Below, one piece after another: positions 7,013 to 15,389 of a stretch of 64,000 nucleotides of DNA (position 1 is the stretch's first letter; each line of letters begins with the position of its first letter). The DNA comes from Nakamurella deserti (lineage in GTDB: Bacteria; Actinomycetota; Actinomycetes; Mycobacteriales; Nakamurellaceae), in contig NZ_QCXS01000004.1 of NCBI RefSeq assembly GCF_003260015.1, positions 186,001-250,000 of the forward strand, written 5' to 3'. A model generated the notes under the pieces. That model did no database searches and was not told the origin of the DNA. It worked only from the letters and a program-made list of their open reading frames with translations. The position numbers and the translations under genes are program-made.

Positions 7013-8007
7013 CGGCCGTCCCACTCCGTCCGGATGATCGCGAGATCGACTCCGCACTCGCCGATCTCGCGGCCTCCGTCGCTCCCGGTCCGACGGCACC
7101 CGGGGACGGCCACCACCCGGTCGGCGACCACCAGCTCGAGATCGTCATCCCCGCACTGAACGAGGAGACGCGGATCGGGCCCACGCTGGCCGCCGTCTGC
7201 CGCTACCTCGCCACCCTGCCCTTCCGGTCGTCCGTCATCGTGGTCGACAACGGGAGTGCCGACGGCACTCCGGATGTCGTGCGGCGCTGGAACTCCGCGG
7301 CCGTCCCGGTCCGGCTGATGGGCTGTCGGCACGCCGGCAAGGGCGCCGCGGTCAAGGCCGGCGTGCTGGCCTCGCGGGCCCGCTGGGTGGGCTACTGCGA
7401 CGCCGATCTGTCCACGCCGATCACCACCCTGGCGCAGGTCCTGCGCGAGCTGGAGGCGGGTTCCCGCGTGGTCATCGGATCCCGCCGGTGCGCCGGTGCG
7501 AGCTACCGGCAGCAGCAACCCCTCGTGCGCCGCACGGCGGGCTGGGCGTTCCGCCGGTTGACCCGTTCCGTGGCCCTCGGGGTCGCCGACACCCAGTGCG
7601 GCTTCAAGTTCTTCGACCGACCGACCGCGCAGCGGCTGTTCGCCCAGGTGTGGACCACCGGGTTCGCCTTCGACGTGGAGCTGCTGTCCGCCGCGCACCG
7701 GTTGGGTGTCCCGGTGGTCGAGGTGCCCGTCGAGTGGTCGGACCAGGAGGGCTCGACCCTGCGCGTGCTGGACCAGGCGTTACGCGTGCTGCGCGAGGTC
7801 CACTACCTGCGGACCCTGGACGCGACCGGCAGCGCCGATGGCGACGTCGCGATCGTCGCGCCGCCCACCGTGGTGGTCCCGCCCACCCTCACCGCGGAGA
7901 GCAGCGCGTCCGCCGAGATCTCCGTGATCGACACCGCCCCCACCGGCCCGGACGGCCCGCTCGACCGGACACTCGACGCGTCGCTCGAGGAACGGCGGGT
8001 CGGATGA
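7009..8007 (+). CDS. Glycosyltransferase family 2, dolichyl-phosphate-sugar-synthase-like
   Basis: 332 residues from the ATG that overlaps the chorismate mutase stop. The GT-A fold is clear: LEIVIPALNEETRIGPTLAA (nucleotide binding, about 44-63), SVIVVDNGSADGT, then the metal-binding YCDADLSTP (about 130-138) and VVIGSR. Later GVADTQCGFKFFDR and AFDVELL match the polyprenyl-phosphate glucosyl/mannosyl transferase branch. No transmembrane segment is seen, so it works on the inner face of the membrane, likely charging a lipid carrier for the GT-C enzyme encoded two genes on. The last 60 residues are a Thr/Ala-rich tail. The stop overlaps the next gene by ATGA. Confidence 0.82.
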   Translation: MTAVPLRPDDREIDSALADLAASVAPGPTAPGDGHHPVGDHQLEIVIPALNEETRIGPTLAAVCRYLATLPFRSSVIVVDNGSADGTPDVVRRWNSAAVPVRLMGCRHAGKGAAVKAGVLASRARWVGYCDADLSTPITTLAQVLRELEAGSRVVIGSRRCAGASYRQQQPLVRRTAGWAFRRLTRSVALGVADTQCGFKFFDRPTAQRLFAQVWTTGFAFDVELLSAAHRLGVPVVEVPVEWSDQEGSTLRVLDQALRVLREVHYLRTLDATGSADGDVAIVAPPTVVVPPTLTAESSASAEISVIDTAPTGPDGPLDRTLDASLEERRVG

Positions 8008-9527
8008 GGATCGCCATTCTCAACTGGCGCGACTTCCGCCATCCCGAGGCCGGCGGCGCCGAGCTCTACTGCCACGAGGTGGCACGCGAGTTGGCGGCGG
8101 ACGGCCACAGGGTGGTGCTCGTGACCTCCCGGCCCGAGCGCACCCGTGGACGCGAGAACCGGGACGGCTACACGATCGTGCGCCGCGGGGGCCGTTTCAC
8201 CGTGTACCCGGCGGTCCTGTGGTGGCTGCTGATCCACCGCAACCGCGTCGACGCGGTGCTCGACAGTCAGAACGGCATCCCGTTCTTCGCACCCCTGGCG
8301 GTCCGTCGTCGCACGGCGGTGGTGCTCCTGATGCACCACGTCCACCAGGACCAGTTCGGTCTCTACTTCGGCCGGCTCGGCGCCGCGGTCGGGCGGTGGC
8401 TGGAGGCCACGGTCGCCCGTCGGGTGTACGGACACCGCCCGGTGGCGGCGGTCTCGCCCTCGACCCGCGCGGCCGTGCGGCGCCGGCTGCGCTTCCGCGG
8501 GCCCATCCGGCTCGCCCCGTGCGGACTGCCCACCGAGCTGCCGGCCGACCGTGCCCGGTCGGCGACGCCTCGCATCGTCACCGTGGGCCGGTTGGTGCCG
8601 CACAAGCAGCTCCGGCTGCTCGTCGACGCGATGCCGGTGGTGTCCGCCACCGTCCCCGACGTCGAGCTGCACCTCGTCGGGGACGGCCCGGACCGACCGT
8701 TCCTGGAGGCCCTCGCGGCCGTCCGGGGCGTGTCGGACCGGGTCGTGTTCCATGGTCGCGTCCCCGACCACGTGCGCGACGACCTGCTGGGGTCGGCATG
8801 GCTCACCGTCAACCCGACCCGCGGCGAGGGATGGGGACTGTCGGTCATGGAGGCGAACCGGCACGGCGTGCCGACCGTCGCCCTGCGCGTCGACGGCATC
8901 CGGGATTCGGTGGTCGACGGGGTCACCGGCTGGCTCGTCGACGCCCCCGGCGAACTCGGCCCCACGATCGCCCGGGCGCTCACCACACTCGCCGACCCGG
9001 TCGAGAGCCACCGCTGGGAGGCGGCGACCCGCGGCTGGTCGGCACGCTTCACCTGGCGGCGGACCGCGGAGCACCTCGGTGCGATGCTGCGCCAGGAGCT
9101 GGCCCGCCGCGAGCAGGCGATCGACCGCCGCAGCGTCAGCACCGACCTGGCCACCGTCATCGAAGTCCCCGCTGCCGCGGTGGGTGACTGGTCACCCCGG
9201 CTCCGCGACGGTGACCTGCTGCGGCCCACGCCGACCGGGTTCCAGTTGCTGCTGCACGGCATCGACCACGAGGAGGTCCCCGCGCTGCTGGAGCGTCTGG
9301 GCGTCGTCGGCAGCGACGAGGACCAGCCGGTGATCGTCTCCGTCGCGGGACCACAGGAGGTGCTGATGATGTCGGCCGGCGCCGACTGGGAGACCGGGGC
9401 CGAGCCCGTCCGCTACCCCATGGCCGTCGGCGCCGAGAACGACGTGATCGCCATGCCGGTGCACCTCACCCCCGACGAAGGAACCAGCGACCGTGACGCC
9501 TGGCAACACCGCCACCATCGCCCCTGA
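8004..9527 (+). CDS. Glycosyltransferase family 4 with an extra C-terminal domain
   Basis: 507 residues. Residues 1-365 are a GT-B enzyme: MRIAILNWRDFRHPEAGGAE (acceptor side), IVTVGRLVPHKQLRLLVDAM, LHLVGDGPDRPFLE and the donor-site run NPTRGEGWGLSVMEANRHG with the E-x7-E spacing. From about residue 390 an added segment of some 115 residues follows: STDLATVIEVP, then RLRDGDLLRPTPTGFQLLLH and EEVPALLERLG. Its spacing resembles the second half of a GGDEF domain, but the GGDEF signature is absent. The role of this tail is unknown. The last 35 bases overlap the next gene in another frame. It likely adds a sugar to a surface glycan precursor in the cytoplasm. Confidence 0.8.
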   Translation: MRIAILNWRDFRHPEAGGAELYCHEVARELAADGHRVVLVTSRPERTRGRENRDGYTIVRRGGRFTVYPAVLWWLLIHRNRVDAVLDSQNGIPFFAPLAVRRRTAVVLLMHHVHQDQFGLYFGRLGAAVGRWLEATVARRVYGHRPVAAVSPSTRAAVRRRLRFRGPIRLAPCGLPTELPADRARSATPRIVTVGRLVPHKQLRLLVDAMPVVSATVPDVELHLVGDGPDRPFLEALAAVRGVSDRVVFHGRVPDHVRDDLLGSAWLTVNPTRGEGWGLSVMEANRHGVPTVALRVDGIRDSVVDGVTGWLVDAPGELGPTIARALTTLADPVESHRWEAATRGWSARFTWRRTAEHLGAMLRQELARREQAIDRRSVSTDLATVIEVPAAAVGDWSPRLRDGDLLRPTPTGFQLLLHGIDHEEVPALLERLGVVGSDEDQPVIVSVAGPQEVLMMSAGADWETGAEPVRYPMAVGAENDVIAMPVHLTPDEGTSDRDAWQHRHHRP

Positions 9528-11085
9528 CCCGGGGCGTCGTCCGGCCGTCACCGGCCCGCGCCACGCGAAGCCGGTCACCCGCCCGCCGTGGTGGCCGACC
9601 GGTCGCCGCGGCGTCGCGATCGTGGCCGGTGCCGTCCTGCTGGCCGCCTTCGCCGTGCGCGCCGTCGGGCTGAGCCGGTCCTTCGAGCTGTGGGTCGACG
9701 AGATGCGGTACGCCGAGCTCGGCCGGTCGGTCAGTCTCGGGCAGCTGCCCAATCTGTCCGACGGACCGTTCTTCCTGCACCCACCGGGGTTCTTCCTCGC
9801 CGAAGCGGTCACCATCAGGCTCTTCGCGCTGGGCGGCGACAGCATGAGCCTGGTCTACGAGCTGCGGTGGCTCAACGCCTTCGTCGGGGCGGTCGGCATC
9901 ATGGTGCTGTTCCTCATCGTCCGCGCCGTCACCACGGCCGGGATGGCCGCCGTGGTGGCCGTCGTGGCCATGTTCGAGCCGTTCGTGCTGCGCAACAACA
10001 GCCACCTGATGCTGGAGACCCTGGGCACCACGGCGACTCTCGTGGGCATCCTGCTGCTGGTCACGGAATTGCGCCGGACGACGCCCCGGTTCGCCCGGCT
10101 GGCCGTCGGCGGGCTGGCCATGGGCTACGGCGTCCTCACCAAGGACGTCTTCGTGGTGGCGTCGCTGGTGCCGGTGCTCGCCGCGGTGGGGTGGCGGTCG
10201 ACCCTGTCCCGACGTCAGGCTGCGGCCGCCGCCGCGGGCGTGGTGCTGCCGTACGCGACGTACCTCCTGGTATTGCTGCTCAACGGCGCGATCGACGACT
10301 GGGCCCAGGCCAAGTGGTCCGGTCTGCTGCGAATGATCGGGGTGGAGCAGGACACCGGCTTCAACGCCGAGGGCGCACCCAGCCTCCTCGGTCGGCTGAT
10401 CAGCCAGCTCACCCAGTTCGGCACCAGCTACGTGCTGCTGCTGGCGTGTCCCGTCGCGGGCGCCCTGGCCTGCCTCAGCCGACGTCGCGAGCGGCGCCTG
10501 ATCGGTCTCGCGGCCCTGTTCATGGGGCTGCTGGGGGTGTACAGCGCGGCTTTCGGCACCTTCGAGGAGAACTACGGCTACCCGGTCCTGATCCTCAGCC
10601 TCCCGGCGGCGGCTGTGGTGGCCGCCGAACTCCTCGAGCGGCGCCCGGTCTGGTACCCGCGGGTCGCTGCCGTGACCGCCGCCTTCCTGGTCGCGGTGGT
10701 GGCCCTCGGGGTCCGCGCCGAGACCACCACGGACAACGGTTATCTGCAGGTACGGGACTGGATGGCGGCGCACCTGCCCCAGGACGTGAGGGTCGCGGTC
10801 ACCAACGACACCGGTTACGTGGCCTTCGGACGCGACCCCCGCTTCGGCCTCTGGCCGTCGGCCGCCTCGATGGTCGAACACAAGGTCACCTACATCCTCA
10901 CCCAGGCACTGCCCACACAGCAGGGCTACGGACGGGCCACCCACGAGATGCTGACCTGGCTGGAATCCCACGGGCAGCCGCTGATCAGGGTCGACGGCCC
11001 CACCAACGGGAGCACCGTCCTCTGGTCGGTCCCGTGGGAGAACCTCCAGGCCGGCGCCTCGCTGCACATCGGCGAATCCGACTGA
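9493..11085 (+). CDS. GT-C membrane glycosyltransferase (ArnT/PMT-like)
   Basis: 530 residues from a GTG at 9493 with GAAGGA ten bases before it. After a basic N-terminus come about 10 transmembrane helices, among them VAGAVLLAAFAVRAVGL, VGIMVLFLIVRAVTTAGMAA and LLLACPVAGALACL. The first outer loop has ELWVDEMRYAELG; an Asp-Glu pair at this place is the catalytic mark of GT-C enzymes that take sugars from polyprenyl phosphate. The loop also has FFLHPPGFFL, another conserved element. The soluble C-terminus is on the outer side. With the polyprenyl-sugar synthase two genes upstream it makes a plausible donor-and-transferase pair for decorating an extracellular glycan or protein. Confidence 0.8.
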   Translation: MTPGNTATIAPDPGRRPAVTGPRHAKPVTRPPWWPTGRRGVAIVAGAVLLAAFAVRAVGLSRSFELWVDEMRYAELGRSVSLGQLPNLSDGPFFLHPPGFFLAEAVTIRLFALGGDSMSLVYELRWLNAFVGAVGIMVLFLIVRAVTTAGMAAVVAVVAMFEPFVLRNNSHLMLETLGTTATLVGILLLVTELRRTTPRFARLAVGGLAMGYGVLTKDVFVVASLVPVLAAVGWRSTLSRRQAAAAAAGVVLPYATYLLVLLLNGAIDDWAQAKWSGLLRMIGVEQDTGFNAEGAPSLLGRLISQLTQFGTSYVLLLACPVAGALACLSRRRERRLIGLAALFMGLLGVYSAAFGTFEENYGYPVLILSLPAAAVVAAELLERRPVWYPRVAAVTAAFLVAVVALGVRAETTTDNGYLQVRDWMAAHLPQDVRVAVTNDTGYVAFGRDPRFGLWPSAASMVEHKVTYILTQALPTQQGYGRATHEMLTWLESHGQPLIRVDGPTNGSTVLWSVPWENLQAGASLHIGESD

Positions 11086-11141
11086 CGCCCGCCCGGCCGC
11101 GTCCTCCGCTTCCCCCTCCCGAGCACCGAAAGGTCGTGCAG

Positions 11142-11189
11142 ATGAACGAGTCCGCCCACCCGGCCCGCCGCCCGGGGACGATCCGATGA
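11142..11189 (+). CDS. Possible 15-residue coupled mini-ORF (MNESAHPARRPGTIR)
   Basis: The 100-base gap between the GT-C gene and the next gene holds ATG-led codons 11142-11186, closed by a TGA that overlaps the next ATG (ATGA at 11186-11189). CGAAAGG lies about 8 bases before its start. The next gene has no good ribosome site of its own, so translation may reach it by re-initiation from this short frame. Similar mini-ORFs sit before lutB and rhaB in this window. The peptide itself resembles nothing known. Chance is not excluded. Confidence 0.35.
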   Translation: MNESAHPARRPGTIR

Positions 11190-12223
11190 CGACGCGGCGG
11201 CCGTCCCGCGGCCGACGTGCGCTGACCGCCGTGCAGGATCCACCGGCATCGTCCGGCGGCACCGCGCCACCCCGGACCCCGCCGCTGCACCACCGCGCCG
11301 CCCGACGGACCGGTGCCGGGCTGGACGCCGCCGCGCGATCACTGGTCCGGTGGCAGCAGGACCGGCTGCCGGTCCTGGCCCGGGCCTACGACACCGCGGT
11401 CCTGCTGCGCCGGATGCACCACACCCTCGGCTACCGCCCCGACCTGCGAAACCCCCGCACCTACAACGAGAAACTCGCCTGGCGCATCCTCCACGATCCC
11501 AACCCGCTGATCCCACTGACCACCGACAAGGTGGCCGTCCGCGACTACGTCGCGGCCAAGGTCGGTCCGGACGTGCTGATCCCGCTGATCGGTGTGTACG
11601 AACGCGCGGTCGACATCCCGTGGGACGAGTTGCCCCGGTCGTTCGTGCTCAAGGGGGCACACGGCTGCATGATGAACCTCATCGTGCACGACAAGGACTC
11701 CCTGGACCGGTGGGAGGTGCTGCGCACGGCCGAGAAGTGGCTGCACACCAACTACTACGAGGAGTCCCGGGAACGGGCGTACCGGGAGATCCCACGGCGG
11801 TTGCTGATCGAGGAGCTGCTGACCGACGGGGACGGCGCCGTGCCGGCCGATTACAAGTTCATGGTCTTCCACGGCCGTACCGCCCTCATCCGCCTGCACA
11901 CCGGCAGGTTCGGCGACCACCGGGTGAACTTCTTCGACGCCGATCTCCGTCCGGTGCCCGTCCGGCAGGTCTTCCCGACCGCGCCGGGCCTTCAGCTGCC
12001 GCCCGAGGTGCGCGAGATGGTGCCGCTGGCCGAGGCTCTCGCCGCGGACTTCGACTACGCGCGGATCGATCTGTACCACGCCCGTGGCCGCGCCTGGTTC
12101 GGCGAGATCACCCACCACGACGGCAACGCCCACGTGTGGTTCCGGCCGCCGGAGTTCGACGCGGCGCTCGGCAGCCTGTGGACCTCGCCGGCCGCCGCGA
12201 CCGGCGGGCCGTCACCGGCCTGA
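11186..12223 (+). CDS. TupA-like ATP-grasp protein (glycan/teichuronopeptide biosynthesis)
   Basis: 345 residues. Residues 1-60 are a disordered basic lead. The conserved family starts at LGYRPDLRNPRTYNEKLAWR, then LIPLTTDKVAVRDYVAAKVG, SFVLKGAHGCMMNLIV, RLLIEELL, ADYKFMVFHGR and DLYHARGRAWFGEITHHDGN. These are the marks of ATP-grasp proteins of the TupA type, named after the Bacillus halodurans teichuronopeptide gene and common in capsule clusters. They are thought to join an amino acid or acid to a glycan with ATP; the exact reaction is unproven. The start overlaps a mini-ORF stop. The last 12 bases overlap the convergent glycosyltransferase gene. Confidence 0.82.
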   Translation: MTTRRPSRGRRALTAVQDPPASSGGTAPPRTPPLHHRAARRTGAGLDAAARSLVRWQQDRLPVLARAYDTAVLLRRMHHTLGYRPDLRNPRTYNEKLAWRILHDPNPLIPLTTDKVAVRDYVAAKVGPDVLIPLIGVYERAVDIPWDELPRSFVLKGAHGCMMNLIVHDKDSLDRWEVLRTAEKWLHTNYYEESRERAYREIPRRLLIEELLTDGDGAVPADYKFMVFHGRTALIRLHTGRFGDHRVNFFDADLRPVPVRQVFPTAPGLQLPPEVREMVPLAEALAADFDYARIDLYHARGRAWFGEITHHDGNAHVWFRPPEFDAALGSLWTSPAAATGGPSPA

Positions 12224-13336
12224 GCCACTGCCCGCGACGTCGGCGAGCAGTCCGTACAACCGGTCCGCGCCGCGCGACCATCCCGCGTCCGCCGCGACCG
12301 CCGTCCCGCGGGCGATCATCGTCGCGCGGACCGCGGGATCGCCGACGGCCGCGTCCAGCGCCCTGGCCCACGCCGCGACGTCGTGCGGCGCCACCAGGGT
12401 GGCGGCGTCGCCGGTCACCTCGGCGACCACCGGAATGGCACTGGCGACCACCGGGGTACCGGCCGACATCGCCTCCAGCAGCGGGAGTCCGAACCCCTCG
12501 GCGACCGACGGGAAGGCGAAGGCGCCGGCCGCCCGGTACGTCGCGGCGAGCAGGTGGTCCGGGACGGCCTCGAGCTCCCGGACCCGACCGGCCAGGCCGA
12601 GAGCGGCGACCACGGACGCCACCTCGTCGTGTACCCGCGGGTCCGGCCGGCCGACCAGCACCAACGACACCGCGGGATCCATCCGGGCCAGTGCCCGGAC
12701 CAGGACCGCCTGGTTCTTGTGCGGGCGCCGCGATCCCACGTTGAGGACGAAGCGGTCCGGGAGGTCCAACTCCGCCCGCGCGCGCCGGACCGCGGCGTCG
12801 TCGGTGTCGAACGCGGAGCTCTGCACACCGTTGGGGCACACCGTCACCTCCGGGACGCTGCGGTAGAAACCGCCGATGGCCGCCGCCGTCGCGGTCGACG
12901 GCACCGTCACCGCGGCGGCGCTGCGCAGGACCCTGCTGGTGTTGGCCCGGTAGGCCCACTGCCGGGCCCGGCCGCCGGTCAACCGGAGGTCACCCTCGAA
13001 GATGCAGTCGTGCACGGTCACCACCGTCGGGCACGGCGCCCACAGCGGGGCGAGGGCGTGATAGGGCTCGTACAGGACGCCCGCGTCGAGTCGCCGCAGC
13101 AGGCGGGCCAGTCCGGCGACCCGGTACGGGGCGGTGACCGGCACGTCGGTGGTGATCACGTCCACGGCCGGGTCGAGGCGCTCGAACGACATCCAGCCGG
13201 GCAGCACCGGCGGCCGGAGCAGCCGGACCGGCACGTCGGTGGCCGGGAAGTGCGAGACCATCTCGAGAATGACGCGGGCGATTCCGAAGCACTGGGGCTG
13301 ACCCAGCATCCGACCGTCGATCACGATACTGCGCAC
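12212..13336 (-). CDS. Glycosyltransferase family 4 (mannosyl/rhamnosyltransferase-like)
   Basis: 374 residues, GT-B fold. The N-terminal half has GIARVILEMVSHFP and VTVHDCIFEG. The C-terminal half has FVLNVGSRRPHKNQAVLVRA (phosphate-binding region), LVLVGRPDP, and FPSVAEGFGLPLLEAMSAG, where the two Glu of the E-x7-E motif contact the nucleotide sugar. It probably extends a lipid-linked oligosaccharide in the cytoplasm. It is on the minus strand, apart from the operon on the plus strand, and its end overlaps the TupA-like gene by 12 bases. The next minus-strand gene upstream (beta-helix, 13527) has its own terminator, so this gene needs its own promoter in the 130 bases after 13336. Confidence 0.85.
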   Translation of the reverse strand: MRSIVIDGRMLGQPQCFGIARVILEMVSHFPATDVPVRLLRPPVLPGWMSFERLDPAVDVITTDVPVTAPYRVAGLARLLRRLDAGVLYEPYHALAPLWAPCPTVVTVHDCIFEGDLRLTGGRARQWAYRANTSRVLRSAAAVTVPSTATAAAIGGFYRSVPEVTVCPNGVQSSAFDTDDAAVRRARAELDLPDRFVLNVGSRRPHKNQAVLVRALARMDPAVSLVLVGRPDPRVHDEVASVVAALGLAGRVRELEAVPDHLLAATYRAAGAFAFPSVAEGFGLPLLEAMSAGTPVVASAIPVVAEVTGDAATLVAPHDVAAWARALDAAVGDPAVRATMIARGTAVAADAGWSRGADRLYGLLADVAGSGSGR

Positions 13337-13467
13337 GTGGTCACGTCCATTTCTCCAGGCACCACCGCCGAATCAGTCGGCGACCACCGGGAGCCTTTTC
13401 CGGTGACCGTCGACGGTCATTCCATTCTCCCTCATGTGCGCGCTCGTGCCCATCGGGCACAACGGCG

Positions 13468-13509
13468 GACGGGAATGGCGCCCCGACGGATCCGGACGCC
13501 ATTCCCGTC
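13468..13509 (-). terminator. Terminator hairpin of the beta-helix gene
   Basis: GACGGGAATGGCG (13468-13480) pairs perfectly with CGCCATTCCCGTC (13497-13509), a 13-base stem with a 16-base loop, 17 bases beyond the stop of the minus-strand gene at 13527. Confidence 0.7.
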
Positions 13510-13526
13510 GCTGTCGTGGGTGACTC

Positions 13527-14642
13527 TCAGCAGCCCGTCGTCCCGCTCACGACGTTGCCCGTGCCGGCCACCACGGTGAGCGATCCGGTGGCGCAGGCCC
13601 GGTTGTTCGTCACCTTCACGTTGGCGGGGCGGCCGGTGATGCGGACGCCGTTGCGCGCGTTGTCGTGGAAATCGTTACCGGTGATGGACACGTCGCGGAC
13701 GAGTCCATCGGAGTTGTAGTAGCCGGTGATGATGCCGGCCGGAGAACCCCAGATCTCGTTCCCCGCGACCGTGACGTTGTAGACCACGTCCGACGACGTC
13801 GACAGGGCGAACTGCATGCCGTGGCCGTGCCGGCCCCCGCGGACCTTGTTGCCGACGTAGCGGACGTCGTGGACGCTGCCGCCGTCCATCGTGTGGGCGA
13901 CCAGGCCGTCGTCGCCGTCGCCGGTGGCCCCGCCCGCGCCCTGGTCCACGGTGTTGCGCACGACGTCGCCGAAGCTCGAGTTGAGGATGTGGATACCGTC
14001 GAGCTGGTCGTAGCGGCCCTGGGTGCGGGTGCTGGTGGCGCTGCCGACGATGCAGAAGCGCTTGCTGGACGCGGCCACGATCGAGTAGGTGAACGGGTTC
14101 TTCGTGGTCACCCCGGAGATCACCGCGTTCGTCGACCACCTGACGTCGACCAGATACTCGTTGAGTCTGCCACTCACGTTGCCGTTCAGCGTGTCTCCGC
14201 TCTGGTCGGCGGTCAGGTCGGCGACGGTCACGTTGACCGCCCGGTTGGTGGTGATCAGCGGACGCCCCCGGTACGGGCCGACCGACGACAGGAAGTTCGG
14301 GCCCGCCTTGACCACGGTCGCGGGTCCCTGGCCCTTCAGCGCGACGTTGCTCTTCAACGTCAGGGCTCCGCTGACCAGGAACGTCCCCGCGGGGAGGCTC
14401 ACGACACCGCCGCCCGCCGCCGAGGCCCGGTTGATGGCCGCCTGGATGGCGGTGCGGTCATCGGTGCCGTCGTCGGGGGACGCGCCGGTGGCCCGGTGGA
14501 CGGTGGTCGCGGTGGCGCCGGTCGCCTGACTGATGTCGCAGCCGGGAACCACTGCGGCGACGGCGGTCCCGGCGCCGAGAAGTCCGGACACCGCGGTGGC
14601 CACCGCGAGGGTGAGAGCGCTGAGACGACGTGACGAAGACAT
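13527..14642 (-). CDS. Secreted right-handed beta-helix protein (pectate-lyase superfamily)
   Basis: 371 residues from the ATG at 14642, which follows GAGGAGAAAAC. Residues 1-32 are a signal peptide (SSSRRLSALTLAVATAVSGL, then Ala-rich cleavage). The mature protein opens with DDGTDDRTAIQAAINRASAA and GGGVVSLPAGTFLVSGALTL, the entry of the Pectate_lyase_3 type beta-helix, followed by parallel-helix coils (VTVADLTADQ, YDQLDGIHILNSS, HDVRYVGNKVRGG, VSITGNDFHDNARNGV). Two Cys (CDI near the start, TTGC at the end) may close the fold. Such proteins cut or epimerise acidic polysaccharides outside the cell. A paralogue lies at 15390 with the same motifs. No catalytic residues can be assigned by eye. 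A CRP-like site lies upstream at 14906. Confidence 0.8.
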   Translation of the reverse strand: MSSSRRLSALTLAVATAVSGLLGAGTAVAAVVPGCDISQATGATATTVHRATGASPDDGTDDRTAIQAAINRASAAGGGVVSLPAGTFLVSGALTLKSNVALKGQGPATVVKAGPNFLSSVGPYRGRPLITTNRAVNVTVADLTADQSGDTLNGNVSGRLNEYLVDVRWSTNAVISGVTTKNPFTYSIVAASSKRFCIVGSATSTRTQGRYDQLDGIHILNSSFGDVVRNTVDQGAGGATGDGDDGLVAHTMDGGSVHDVRYVGNKVRGGRHGHGMQFALSTSSDVVYNVTVAGNEIWGSPAGIITGYYNSDGLVRDVSITGNDFHDNARNGVRITGRPANVKVTNNRACATGSLTVVAGTGNVVSGTTGC

Positions 14643-14905
14643 GTTTTCTCCTCGGATGCGGGCAGCCCGCGGGAAACGCCGGACAGCTCGGAAGGGGTGA
14701 CGCGCCGGACGGCGCACTTCGAGCCGCAGTTGTGTGCAACCGAGCCTCTGCGCGCCCCGGTGGGGCGGCGGGTGGGATCACCCGCTCCTGCGGAGGAGCG
14801 GGGAGTGTTCTCGACGCACGCCGGAAAGCGGCTCCGCGGGCCACGTCCCGTTGCGGTTCTTCACCCAGCGTAAGTGCTTCATCACGCACTGCACGCATGC
14901 CGCGC

Positions 14906-14921
14906 TGTGAACTGCTTCACA
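14906..14921. promoter_or_regulatory. CRP/GlxR-like binding site
   Basis: TGTGAACTGCTTCACA is a perfect palindrome matching TGTGA-N6-TCACA, the site of CRP and of the actinobacterial GlxR/Crp regulators. With its neighbours it extends to a 7-4-7 palindrome. It is 264 bases upstream of the beta-helix start at 14642 on the minus strand. cAMP-dependent control of the secreted enzyme is inferred. Confidence 0.5.
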
Positions 14922-15135
14922 GAAAGTGATTTCCGGTTGCGGAGGGTGGCGACTACGGATAGTGCCTTGACAGCGGGCCCGCGCATCCCGCGCCCCGCCC
15001 GGGTGATCTCAGCGGCGGGCGGCCGGGTACGGGGGGCGGCGAACCGACCCCTACCGTGCGACAGACCGCGCAGCGGATTGAATTCCGGCGCCGGAAGATC
15101 TCTCGTGGCGTCCCGGCGACGGCCCGGGGGGGGCG

Positions 15136-15293
15136 GTGGCGGGACCGGTGGCGGGACCGGTGGCCGGGCCGGCGGAGCCCATGCGGTGACCGGGCCGGCG
15201 GAGCCCACGCGGTGACCGGGCCGGCGGAGCACACGCGGTGGCCGGGCCGGCGGAGCCCACGCGGTGACCGGGCCGGCGGAGCCCATGCGGTGC
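15136..15293. repeat. Tandem repeats: 3 x 12 bp, then 5 x 26 bp
   Basis: GTGGCGGGACCG occurs at 15136 and 15148, with a variant at 15160. From 15164 a 26-base unit starting CCGGGCCGGCGGAGCCCA runs five times without gaps (starts at 15164, 15190, 15216, 15242, 15268) and then decays. Copies differ at one to three positions. Since 26 is not a multiple of three the array cannot code for a regular peptide repeat. There are no spacers, so it is not a CRISPR array. Confidence 0.85.
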
Positions 15294-15389
15294 CCGGGCC
15301 GGCCGAGCCGTGCGCCGGCCCGATCGGACAGCCGCGACGGGGTACGGCGGGTCGGACCGGTCAGGCGGTGGCGGGTCCGCCCGGGCGGC

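Larger units (their letters stand above)
14643..15389. other. Intergenic region between the two beta-helix genes
   Basis: No gene is supported in these 747 bases. The half near 14642 is less GC-rich and holds a CRP-like palindrome (14906-14921). From 15136 to 15293 two tandem repeats follow each other (12-base and 26-base units). Confidence 0.5.

Noticed and set aside
15164-15293. CRISPR array in the 26-bp repeats
   Set aside because: The repeats are directly adjacent with no spacers.
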